From Closterium sp. Naga37s-1 (lineage: Eukaryota > Streptophyta > Zygnematophyceae > Desmidiales > Closteriaceae): DNA of 64,000 bases. The notes under the pieces were generated by a model that worked only from the letters and a program-made list of their open reading frames with translations, searched no databases and had not been told where the DNA came from. Position numbers and translations under genes: made by a program. Positions 22,901-31,672 of the stretch are shown in pieces (the stretch's first letter is position 1; each line of letters starts with the position of its first letter). The stretch spans positions 1,949,001-2,013,000 of the forward strand of contig CANJKZ010000922.1 in the NCBI GenBank assembly GCA_947471745.1. Reading direction: 5' to 3'.

Positions 22901-24319
22901 TCTTGCCAATCACTTGCTACTCTTGCCAATCACTTGCTACTCTTGCCAATCACTTGCTACTCTTGCCAATCACTTGCTACTCTTGCCAATCACTTGCTAC
23001 TCTTGCCAGTCACTTGCTTCTCTTGCCAATCACTTGCTACTCTTGCCAATCACTTGCTACTCTTGCCAATCACTTGCTACTCTTGCCAGTCACTTGCTAC
23101 TCTTGCCAATCACTTGCCACTCTTGCCAGTCACTTGCTTCTCTTGCCAATCACTTGCTACTCTTGCCAATCACTTGCTACTCTTGCCAATCACTTGCTAC
23201 TCTTGCCAATCACTTGCTACTCTTGCCAGTCACTTGCTTCTCTTGCCAATCACTTGCTACTCTTGCCAATCACTTGCTACTCTTGCCAATCACTTGCTTC
23301 TCTTGCCAATCACTTGCTACTCTTGCCCATCACTTGCTACTCTTGCCAATCACTTGCTACTCTTGCCAATCACTTGCTACTCTTGCCAATCACTTGCTAC
23401 TCTTGCCAATCACTTGCTACTCTTGCCAATCACTTGCTACTCTTGCCAATCACTTGCTACTCTTGCCAATCACTTGCTACTCTTGCCAATCACTTGCTAC
23501 TCTTGCCAGTCACTTGCTTCTCTTGCCAATCACTTGCTACTCTTGCCAATCACTTGCTACTCTTGCCAATCACTTGCTACTCTTGCCAATCACTTGCTAC
23601 TCTTGCCAATCACTTGCTACTCTTGCCAATCACTTGCTACTCTTGCCAATCACTTGCTACTCTTGCCAATCACTTGCTACTCTTGCCAATCACTTGCTAC
23701 TCTTGCCAGTCACTTGCTTCTCTTGCCAATCACTTGCTACTCTTGCCAATCACTTGCTACTCTTGCCAATCACTTGCTACTCTTGCCAGTCACTTGCTAC
23801 TCTTGCCAATCACTTGCCACTCTTGCCAGTCACTTGCTTCTCTTGCCAATCACTTGCTACTCTTGCCAATCACTTGCTACTCTTGCCAATCACTTGCTAC
23901 TCTTGCCAATCACTTGCTACTCTTGCCAGTCACTTGCTTCTCTTGCCAATCACTTGCTACTCTTGCCAATCACTTGCTACTCTTGCCAATCACTTGCTTC
24001 TCTTGCCAATCACTTGCTACTCTTGCCCATCACTTGCTACTCTTGCCAATCACTTGCTACTCTTGCCAATCACTTGCTACTCTTGCCAATCACTTGCTAC
24101 TCTTGCCAATCACTTGCTACTCTTGCCAATCACTTGCTACTCTTGCCAATCACTTGCTACTCTTGCCAATCACTTACTTCTCTTGCCAATCACTTGCTAC
24201 TCTTGCCAATCACTTGCTACTCTTGCCAGTCACTTGCTTCTCTTGCCAATCACTTGCTACTCTTGCCAATCACTTGCTACTCTTGCCAATCATTGCCCAG
24301 CCCTTGGCGCCTCATTTTT

Positions 24320-24370
<51 letters not shown>

Positions 24371-27300
24371 GTGCTGGTGCTGGCTCGCTCGCAGGTGGAG
24401 GGGTTTGTTTCCATCGGAGTGAGCAAGCGAGCAGGCATGTCCTACTTCGCCGCAGCTTTAGACAAGGTGCGCTACAGTGTAGCAAGGTGCGGTGCAATGT
24501 GGCAAGGTGCGGTACAGTGTGGCAAGGTGCGGTACAGTGTGGCAAGGTTCGGTACAGTGTGGCAAGGTTCGGTACAGTGTGGCAAGGTTCGGTACAGTGT
24601 GACAAGGTGCGGTACAGTGTGACAAGGTGCGGTAGCATGTGACAAGGTGCGGTGCAGTGCGGTAGAGTGTGACAAGGTGTGGTGCAGCACAGTACAGTGT
24701 GGTATGGTGCATTACGGTATGATACAGCCACGACCTGCTCAACGTCGTTCCCAACCTGCAAGCCATGCATCCATGCTGGTTCCCTTCTCCACCCCCTCCC
24801 CTCTCCCCAACCCCCTTCCACACCCCCCCACCCCACTCCCATCTGCTCAGCGGATTGAATTCCCCTTCCCTCCCTCCCATCCCCTCAATTCTCTCCGACT
24901 GCCCATCGCATCGCCCCAACCAGCGAGTGGTGGCGTTCATAACGTACGGCTACGATGTGGTCAGTGTGGTGCCCAACCTGCAGCACATGCACACCCCTTT
25001 TCTCAGAGTAGTTGCACTTACTTTCACCACCACCTCCTCCCCCCTTGCAGCGAGTGGTGGCGTTCATAACGTACGGCTACGATGTGCTCAACGTGGTGCC
25101 CAACCTGCAGCACATGCACGACTCGCTGGGAGGCTGGCCCATTCTGCTCAAGTTCAACTCCGAGTACAACATCAGCCAGCGCCTCCACTCCAACGAGTAC
25201 CGCAAAATGGCGGTAAGATGGCGCTTCTGCTTGCTGCTGCTAATGCCGTTATTGGGTTGTGTCCACGGCCTAATGTACGTGCGCGTCACGCATCTCAACT
25301 CAGTCACTTTCTGACCTCATGCCATGTCTGACCCTCCTCACCTCACCCACACATACAGGAAGTGATCGACCCGTACACGCTCATCATCCGCATGGACATG
25401 CATGGACCATGTGTGACCTTCCTTCCTCTCCGCTCCTCCCTCACTCCCACCCCACCACATGCAGGAAGCGATCGACCCGTACACACTCATCGACCGCATG
25501 GACATGCATGGACCATGTGTGACCTTCCTTCCTCTCCGCTCCTCCCTCACTCCCACCCCACCACATGCAGGAAGCGATCGACCCGTACACACTCATCGAC
25601 CGCATGGACATGCCCAAGCTGCTCATCTCCGCCTCCAACGACGAGTTCTTCCTCATCGACGACTCGTGAGCTCTGCTGGAATGTTTTTATGCAAACAGCA
25701 TACATAATATGCTACAGTCGGAGGTGTAGAGTTCACCCTCATCGACAACACTTGAGATCTGTTGTGATAATCACATTGCCACCTGGCTTGGTCCAAGCTT
25801 GACCCCTACTCGGGTTGCTGTCAGTGCCAGGCACGAATGGGCGGAGGCAACCCATTCATTTTTTAGTCGACTCAAAAGCAGACGGGGACAACCCCGTCTT
25901 TTGAACTGTCTTTCATACTCGCTGTGGGTCACGTACACTACACTACACTACACTGCATTTAACTCATCCCGATTGGACGCACCACCGCCGTGGATCCTCA
26001 AGGTGCCTAAAGAACCATGCAGGGAATGGCAAGCAGTGACTGAGGGACTTGGTCTTGCACGAGTTTGCCATGGTCGAAGCGGGTAGATGATGTAGCTGCC
26101 AGCTAGTGTGTTGACTTTTGTGTCGACTCAAAAGTCAACTAGATGATGTAGTAGTCAGTTACTGTGTTCCTGGGAAGCACACATTAGGGCGGAGATGTGT
26201 TTTGAGTCGCTCAAAAAACGTGTTCCTGGGAAGCACACCTCAGGGCGGAGCGGAGAAGCGAGATTAGACTGGCTCGTAGTTTTGCAGCAGAGACCTGCGA
26301 CTCGATAGGATGACCACGGAGCTTTTTCCTCGTTCCTTCCTGTCACTTCTCCTTTCCACTTGTATGCCCCCTCTCCCTCTCTCCCTTGCTCTCTCCCTTC
26401 CTCTCTCCCTTCCTGTCCCCCTTCCTCTCCCCACCCGCGCAGCTACTATTTCATGAAGGACATGCAACAGCCCACACAGCTCAAGATCGGTCTCTTTATT
26501 CGAATAGCAAACCCCGTCTTCCGCCCGCCTCCTCTCTCCCCACCCGCGCAGCTACTATTTCATGAAGGACATGCCACAGCCCACACAGCTCAAGATAGTG
26601 CCCAACCTCTACCACATGGTCATCCAGAACTCCTTCTGGGTCAGTGCTGCCGTTCCTGCCTCGAATAGTCCTCTCTACCTCTCGCTACAGCTTTGCCCTT
26701 GATAGTGCCCAGCCTCTACCACATGGTCATCCAGAACTCCTTCTGGGTCAGTGCTGCCGTCCCTGCCTCGAATAGTCCTCTCTACCTCTCGCTACAGCTT
26801 TGCCCTTGATAGTGCCCAGCCTCTACCACATGGTCATCCAGAACTCCTTCTGGGTGCGCCCTCGCTTCTCCACTCCACCCTCTTCTCCACCCTCTCTTCT
26901 CCACCCTCTTCTCCACCCTCTCTTTTCCACCCTCCCTTCTCCACCCTCTCTTTTCCACCCTCTCTTCTCCACCCTCTCTTCTCCACCCTCTTCTCCACCC
27001 TCTCTTTTCCACCCTCCCTTCTCCACCCTCTCTTTTCCACCCTCCCTTCTCCACCCTCTCTTTTCCACCCTCTCTTCTCCACCCTCTCTTTTCCACCCTC
27101 TCTTCTCCGCCCTCTCTTCTCCGCCCTCTCTTCTCCGCCCTCTCTTCTGCACCCTTTCGTTGCCTTTGCTGAATACGCCCAATATCCTTGTCGTGCCCTC
27201 TCACTATTTGGGGCGCCTATCCTCTTCCGCATGGTTGTTAGAAATGTCTGTGGGCACCCTGCGTCCTATCCAGAACCACGCGCCATGCATGTAATCCGTT

Positions 27301-29726
27301 TTCTCCTTTCGATAAGCCCTGGTGCTTCTCTTCATCTCTTCTTGTTGGGTTTCATTCACCCGCTGCCCTCCCGTGACCTGCTCTCTCCAATTCCTCGTCC
27401 CCACCTCTTGTCCCTCCTTTACCTCCCTCTCCCCCCTTCCCCTCACTCATCAGGCCTGCGACGCATGTCTGTCCTTTTTCTCCCCTCTCCTGCGCCACTC
27501 TCACCGCCTTCCTCGTTCCCACCTCCTCTTTCCCTTACTCTCCCTCCTCTCTCTCTCCCTCTCACCCTCCCCCACCCATCAGGCATACGACGCAAGCATC
27601 TCCTTCTTCTCCTCTATCCTCGAGGTCGATTCCTCCTGCGCCTCTCTCCCGGCCTCCTCCCGCCCCTCTCTCACCTGGACGCGCCCCAACACCTCCTCTT
27701 CTGCTTCCTCTTCCTCCTCGTCTCCAACCTCTTTAAGAGCCGCTTCGGTAGAGGGCACAGGCTTGTTCTCTCAAGGAGGTGGAGGAGAAGGAGGTTCGGG
27801 AAATCCCGAGCGTAAGATGCTGCCTTGGAGCTGCACGCCGAAGCTGCCAGCTGTATCGTGGCCGAACCTTAGGTGGCGGTTTGATTGGGCCACGTTCACC
27901 ATCTATGCCACGTCAGAGCGCAAGCCATTGGCTGTCAGGGAGTGGTGAGTGTATGGAGGGTGGTAGATGTGAGGGAGGAGAGGAGAAACGAGGGAATGAT
28001 AGGGAAGGAGGGAAATGCGGAGGAATAAGGTGACGGCAGGCAGTTGGGTGGGGGATGGTTGGGGGATGAGTGGGGGATGGTTTGGGGATGGGTGGGGGAT
28101 GGGTGGGGGATGAATGGGGGATGGGAGGGGGATGCGTGGGGATAGGTGGGGGATGGTTTGGAGATGCGTGGGGGATGAATAAATTATCCAGGTGATGTAC
28201 CTGCTGCTTTGGTACTTGTTATGTTGTCTCCTTATCATGTGGTACAAGTCCTGTTCTCTGCTTTTCATCTGCTTCCCCCGTGGTCTCTTTTATTGTTTTT
28301 TCTGTGTGGTCAGGAGTGCCCGCACAATTCTGGGCAGCAAGAGAAGGGATTTCCGAATGGTCATCAAGCAAGGCTCAGCAGGATGGTGAGAGGAGAGGAG
28401 AGGAGAGGAGAGGAGAGGAGAGGAGAGGCGAGGAGGGGAGGGGAGAGGAGAGGAGAGGAGAGGAGAGGGGAGGGGAGGAGAGGAGAGGGGAAGGGAGGGG
28501 AGGAGAGGAGAGGAGAGGAGAGGGGAGGGGAGGGGAGGGGAGAAGAGGGGAGGGGAGGGAAGAGGAGAGGAGAGGAGAGGAGTGTTGCATCACTTTTCAG
28601 CTGAAAACATACCACCGTTTCTTCCTCATACCCCATCCCCCAACCTCTCCACCCACCCTTCCCCACACTTCTTGTGTCCCCCGCAACCCGCAATGTCGCC
28701 GCTTTCAAGTGCCATCTCTCACGTGCGCGGGCAAGTTCGGCATGCTGTGTGCTTGCGCCTCCACATTCCTTGCACTGCTTCCCTTTCTGCCCCCACCCGT
28801 CCCCCCTCCACCCTCCCACTCCCTCCCTGCTCTCTCTTTCCTCCCAACCCTGCCCACCGACCTCCAGCGTGGCGCCCTTCCAGATGCCCTCCTTCACATG
28901 TCCTGTCAATTTTGGCATGCTGTGTGCTTCCATGCTCCTTGTAATCCCTCACTTTCTGCAACAAACATCCCCACTCTGAACCCCTTACACCTACCTCCAC
29001 CCTCCCTTCCCATCTCCCAGCGTGGCGCCCTTCCAAATGCCCTCCTTCACGTATCCCGGCAAGTTTGGCATGCTGTGTGCGCAGCCCATACCGTATGTGA
29101 CTGTGAACATGTCAAAGCCCCGGGCAGAGGATGATGGGCTCTGGCACTTTCAGGCCACCATCACCGATGTGCCCAAGGTTCGTATTTGAGTATGTGTGTG
29201 TGAGCGTGTCTATGTGCACTTTTGAGAATTCTGAAATGACTCCAATGTATGTGCACAGCACACTGCACTCGATACAAGCAGGAGTGGTACAGGGCGATGC
29301 TCGATGCTCAAAGAAGCGGAAAGATCTTCATATCTCCCCCTGCCTGCCCTGTCTCATGCACGAGTGATACAGGGCGATGTTCATAGAAGAGGATTCCAAG
29401 CATGACCCTACAAGAAGCCAGTCACTTTACAGAGGCTATTTACTGCTCCCGCCACCGATGCATGGGTGCTTGCTCCCCACCGCTTCACATGTCCTCCTTC
29501 TGCCCTCCTTTCCTGCCTGCCCTTTCTACCTGCCTTTCTGCCTGCCTTCTATGTCTCCTTTGTGTGTGTGATGCAGGAGGGGTACAGGGCGATGTTCATA
29601 GAAGCGGATTTCAACCAAGGCCGGTACAAGAAGCCATTCACCATCACCACAGAGGCAATGGTCGCCCCCAACACGCTGCCCTTCTCCCCCTGCACGAAGC
29701 CTGAGTGCTACTTCCACTTTGTGTAA
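16926..29726 (+). CDS. PhoPQ-activated pathogenicity-related (PqaA) / AprA-like membrane-anchored protein, 13 exons, 658 aa
   Basis: Exons read by hand: 16926-17203, 18103-18244, 19981-20120, 21465-21592, 21898-22028, 24395-24466, 25051-25212, 25571-25665, 26552-26639, 27583-27944, 28314-28385, 29021-29177, 29577-29726. All have GT/AG ends, all phases match, and the sum is 1977 nt. The N-terminus has a membrane anchor (about residues 29-47), so a type II protein of the secretory pathway is likely. The family domain begins at MDRYVYTADPEF (81) and continues through YVLKVYTHQWLNRT, KWWHWLILM, LVLFFVGAG, FVSIGVSKRAG and RVVAFITYGYD to IDPYTLIDRMDMPKLLISAS. An alpha/beta-hydrolase-like triad is plausible: Ser283 (GVSKR), Asp375 (NDEFF), His404 (NLYHMV). 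Bacterial PqaA and Dictyostelium AprA (autocrine proliferation repressor) share this family; the substrate is not known to me. Exon 10 holds a Ser/Gly-rich stretch that may be partly intronic. Where an exon has copies, I chose the one that keeps phase and the full family sequence. Confidence 0.85.
17210..17310 (+). repeat. 20-bp minisatellite just after the exon 1 donor
   Basis: Unit TCGACCTGCACTGACTCACA, about 4.5 copies, starting within 10 bases of the 5' splice site of AprA-like exon 1. Confidence 0.85.
17797..17837 (+). repeat. Possible decayed copy of the exon 1 3' end with donor
   Basis: The sequence GATGTGTCTATACCG...AGAATTGAG|GTGAG parallels the end of exon 1 (GATATGTATATACCG...GGAATTCAG|GTGAG). 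Similarity is moderate, with small length differences, so this is tentative. Confidence 0.4.
18126..19270 (+). repeat. Seven 169-bp tandem units each carrying the 3' part of exon 2 and its donor
   Basis: The coding word for YVLKVYTHQWLNRT starts at 18162 and recurs every 169 bp through the seventh unit near 19176, nearly unchanged. Each unit holds about 85 nt of exon 2, the donor ATG|GTGCGT (GTGTGT in the last), and intron with the palindrome CTTTTGAGGCACCTCAAAAG. Only the first unit is joined to the exon 2 acceptor at 18102/18103. 169 is not a multiple of three, so unspliced reading across units changes frame. Confidence 0.95.
19271..19625 (+). repeat. Simple-sequence region (CATGGTGCTGG / GGCATGG words)
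   Basis: Intron 2 of the AprA-like gene continues with degenerate TGCTGGTGC and GGCATGGCATGG repeats. There is no coding sense. Confidence 0.7.
19733..20216 (+). repeat. Partial copies around exon 3
   Basis: Full exon 3 is 19981-20120. A 5' copy with acceptor lies at 19852-19915 (same GCGCCAGACAGGATGCAC start). A fainter 5' piece lies near 19743 (CCTGACAAGATGCGGAA). A 3' copy lies at 20147-20216 (CAACCACGTGCACATCCCGG and the following residues). Only 19981-20120 carries the whole exon. Confidence 0.85.
20219..20523 (+). repeat. 11-bp minisatellite, about 28 units
   Basis: Unit ACTGCCCGCCC repeated almost perfectly. It begins directly after the truncated exon 3 copy. Open frames through it on both strands are a consequence of the period. 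Confidence 0.95.
20884..21463 (+). repeat. Four extra copies of the exon 4 5' half with acceptors
   Basis: Copies start at about 20884, 21016, 21168 and 21338, each after a pyrimidine-rich tract and TGCAG, each reading CATGGTGGTGGATCTGGGC-like sequence up to the CAGCAGGTG word. The full exon 4 starts at 21465 after the same acceptor. Spacing is 130-170 bp, so these are not a strict tandem array. Confidence 0.9.
21593..21713 (+). repeat. 15-bp minisatellite seeded at the exon 4 donor
   Basis: Unit GAGTGCATGATGATC and variants, about eight copies. The first unit contains the exon 4 5' splice site itself (C|GTGAGTGC). Confidence 0.85.
22034..22290 (+). repeat. Short copies of the exon 5 3' end
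   Basis: Exon 5 ends CTGCTGCCCCATGTGCCC|GTGAGT. Similar strings with donors recur at about 22034-22056, 22193-22215 and 22250-22285 (for example GCCCATGTGCTG|GTGAGT). Confidence 0.65.
22357..22432 (+). repeat. 26-bp repeat, three copies
   Basis: The unit contains ATGGGTGCTGTGAGGCCC, repeated three times in intron 5. Confidence 0.8.
22547..24293 (+). repeat. Large 20-bp satellite in intron 5, about 87 units, with a 700-bp higher-order period
   Basis: Unit TCTTGCCAATCACTTGCTAC. Point variants (CCAGT, GCTTC, GCCAC, CCCAT) recur in the same order 700 bp apart (23001 to 23701, 23101 to 23801, 23321 to 24021), i.e. 35-unit blocks. Because 20 is not a multiple of three, the array is open in all three frames with a 20-residue period; no real protein is implied. 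Confidence 0.97.
24316..24384 (+). repeat. GCTGTT / GCTGGT hexamer repeat
   Basis: A simple repeat just upstream of the exon 6 acceptor, which is GCTCGCTCGCAG. Confidence 0.85.
24461..24700 (+). repeat. 20-bp minisatellite built from the exon 6 donor
   Basis: Exon 6 ends GACAAG|GTGCGC. The array unit GCAAGGTGCGGTACAGTGTG (sometimes GACAAGGTGCGG) repeats that junction about eleven times directly downstream. Confidence 0.9.
24727..24991 (+). repeat. Partial copies of exon 7
   Basis: 24924-24991 repeats the first 68 nt of exon 7 with an acceptor (CCAACCAG|CGAGTGG) before diverging. 24727-24772 holds a shorter internal piece (CTGCTCAACGTCGTTCCCAA). The full exon is 25051-25212. Confidence 0.85.
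25359..25665 (+). repeat. 106-bp tandem units carrying exon 8
   Basis: The exon 8 start occurs at 25359, 25465 and 25571, each after an acceptor (ACAG or GCAG). The first two copies run to the RMDM-coding words and then switch into intron; only the third completes the exon and its donor. Confidence 0.92.
25861..25898. repeat. Palindrome plus adjacent perfect hairpin in intron 8
   Basis: 25861-25878 is an imperfect TTTTAGTCGACTCAAAAG palindrome. 25881-25898 is GACGGGG-ACAA-CCCCGTC, a perfect 7-bp stem with a 4-base loop. Confidence 0.75.
26443..26857 (+). repeat. Copies of exon 9, including a 110-bp tandem unit
   Basis: Full exon 9 is 26552-26639. A 5' copy with the same acceptor starts at 26443 and switches to intron after the CTCAAGATCG word. 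Two 3' copies (about 26702-26749 and 26812-26855) carry the NLYHMV-equivalent words and the TGG|GT donor, in 110-bp units. Confidence 0.9.
26860..27152 (+). repeat. TTCTCCACCCTCTC pyrimidine repeat
   Basis: An imperfect tandem of 14-15 bp pyrimidine-rich units in intron 9, directly after the last exon 9 donor copy. Confidence 0.9.
27454..27497 (+). repeat. Partial copy of the exon 10 5' end
   Basis: After CATCAG the sequence reads GCCTGCGACGCATGTCTG and onward, parallel to the exon 10 start GCATACGACGCAAGCATC at 27583. The surrounding pyrimidine-rich intron is duplicated too. Confidence 0.8.
28040..28185 (+). repeat. GGGGGATG-T/A repeat in intron 10
   Basis: Irregular 11-12 bp units (GGTGGGGGATG and variants). 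Confidence 0.85.
28386..28585 (+). repeat. GAGAGG purine repeat starting at the exon 11 donor
   Basis: The run begins inside the donor itself (ATG|GTGAGAGGAGAGG) and extends about 200 bp. It is almost pure purine on the plus strand. Confidence 0.92.
28699..28935 (+). repeat. Two partial copies of exon 12
   Basis: Copies at about 28699-28745 and 28865-28935 repeat the first 50-70 nt of exon 12 (GCCCTTCCAGATGCCCTCCT, then GGCATGCTGTGTGC). The full exon is 29021-29177. Confidence 0.88.
29286..29440 (+). repeat. Two partial copies of exon 13
   Basis: Pieces at about 29286-29330 and 29367-29432 repeat the start of the last exon (GGTACAGGGCGATG / TACAGGGCGATGTTCATAGAA) but are shifted or diverged. 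The full exon with the stop is 29577-29726. Confidence 0.8.
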
Positions 29727-29760
29727 CTCGTAACATGGTAGTGACGTTTTCTTATTAATA

Positions 29761-31670
29761 CCGTATCACCCCGGATATAAGCGCAGGCCTATGTTAAGCG
29801 CATGCGCTTATATCTGGAGCAATTAGAAGCGCACCCATTATAAAATCGTTACTTATTATAAGCGCACCCTTGCAGTAAAAAAAATGTACTTGTTGAATAT
29901 TTGTCATTATTGTTAGAGCTAAACGAAGGCTAGCCTTCATTAGTTGTAATTTTGCACTAGCTAAAAGATTCACATACAATATGGTGACTACTGTCCTAGC
30001 CTAAACACCATCATCTTGCCTAGTCTCCGCCTGCTCTTCCTCCACGTCCGATTCAGGCTCCGTGGCGTTGTTGCCCCTGAACCCGTCTGCTTGGATGCCG
30101 TCGTCTACCTCTAACTCGTGGCTCAGCTGGCTTCTCCGGTGCGCCATCACCAGATGGTCTTCGCTCCCGTCAAGGGCATTGCTGATGCCGCACGTGAGGA
30201 AGGCTTTCTTAATCAGGTCGGCGGGCACGGCCTTCCACGCTCGTGAAATCCACTTGAGCACCACCGCTGGGGGTGGTTTCTTGATGTTCCCTGCACCACA
30301 TGAAAGGGAGTGGGGAACAGATTAGTCCACAAGCAGGCAGACAAGCACACGAAGGGGAGACGGATGTATGCCGGACTCCCGCCCGACCTCGCTTATCGAT
30401 GCCGCCAGCTCCAGCCGCACGAGCCACCTGAGTTTCTCCTGGGAGGTGTAGGACTGCCGTTTATGTTGAGACGGCTTGTGCCTGGGATAGGGGGGGCGGG
30501 CATCTCGGTTCTGGGAGGAGGGGTGGAGCCGTTTTTTGTTAATCGGCGGATACGTCGGTATCGGCATCTTCTCGCGTGGTGCGTCGCGCCACCATGACTC
30601 CACACCATCGTCGTCCTTGGCAGTTGCACCACGATCTGGGAACACGTCCTCCTCGGCGCCCGCTTCACCGTCGCCGACACCGTCGTCGTCGCCGTTGTTT
30701 TGTTTATCGGCGGCCGCACCATCGTCGGCGCCCACAGCCGACTCGTCCCACGTGCACGCTTCAGGCTGTCCCCACCGTGGTGCAGGCGGCGGAGCCTGTA
30801 TGAACACATCGGGGGCCTTGGGTGTGTCCGGTTCAGACAGCCACTCGTCGAAAGTGGCTGGTCAATACAGCTGGAGCACGGGCCGTTGGTGAGCACTGGC
30901 ACCGATATCAGGCGGATTCGGAGGAGCGGGAGGAGCGGGAGGAGCGGGAGGAGCGGGAGGAGCAGGAGGAGCAGGAGGTGCAGGAGGAACAGGAGGAGCA
31001 GGGGGCGCAGGGGGTTCAGCTGGCTCACGGGTATACCACCCGTCGTCGGTAAGTCGCCACGGGCGAGCTAGTTTTTACTTGAAGAGGAAGTGCGTCCCGC
31101 TGAATTCCGCCATGGCTTTGCCAGCCAGGCGGCCTAGACTGGAATCTGAATGAAAAAAAATGAGAAAGAGGGTGCACAAATGGGCAACGAAGGGGACCCC
31201 GTACGGTTGGCGCCTCGGGGTCCTCGTCAATGACAGGCGGGAAACCCCCGCCTACCCCCATAGAGGACCCTGCGTGGCAGCATAAACACTGCGCTGGCAG
31301 GGAATCTTCCCCACCCTTTGAGAGGGTTCGGAAGAAATGCACATGCCACGTAGGGCATGCAGCTGTGATTGGGCCGCACTGCAACATCCCCGTCACTTCT
31401 GTCACGTTCGATGGTTCTAGACAAAACTGTGCGGTGGGAAACCGAACCGCTGCTGTTTTTGCCTGAAAGCCATGCACGATCCCACGTGTTGCATGGTCGG
31501 TTGAATTCGCCTTATTGTGGGCTTCAATTGGGTATGTTTAAAAGTGAATTTTATTCTTTTTCCTATTACAAGCGCATGCACTTATAAAAATGACTCAATT
31601 AGAAGCGCACCCTCCTAAAAAACACTCTTTTATTATAAGCGCACATGCGCTTCTATCCGGGGTAATACAG
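29761..31670 (-). mobile_element. pogo-like DNA transposon, internally deleted copy
   Basis: The left TIR (29761-29784) reads CCGTATCACCCCGGATATAA and the right TIR is its imperfect inverse ending at 31670. TA precedes the left end. The minus strand encodes a Pro-rich N-terminus, an acidic segment, the DNA-binding start (SQEKLRWLVRLE), then jumps to the last exon (WISRAWKAVPADLIKKAFLT...). The catalytic exons seen in the neighbouring copy are missing, so it is non-autonomous. It begins 34 bp after the AprA-like stop codon, so that gene's 3' UTR probably runs into it. Confidence 0.85.
30910..31020 (+). repeat. GGAGCGGGA / GGAGCAGGA repeat
   Basis: Nine-base units which on the minus strand encode the Pro-rich N-terminus of the transposase. 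Confidence 0.85.
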
Positions 31671-31672
31671 AA

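Noticed and set aside
22547-24293. CRISPR-like array
   Set aside because: Direct repeats of 20 bp with no spacers, in a eukaryotic intron; this is a satellite.
22410-24642. Very long open frames (about 670-716 codons) in all three plus frames
   Set aside because: They are produced by the 20-bp tandem repeat, which contains no stop in any phase; the same 20-residue period appears in every frame and lies in an intron.
26782-27232. Minus-strand Glu/Arg/Gly-rich frames of 119-140 codons
   Set aside because: Antisense of the TTCTCCACCCTCTC repeat; no non-repeat coding sense.
28364-28933. Ser/Pro/Leu-rich minus-strand frame and Glu/Arg-rich plus frames
   Set aside because: They are read from the GAGAGG simple repeat after exon 11.
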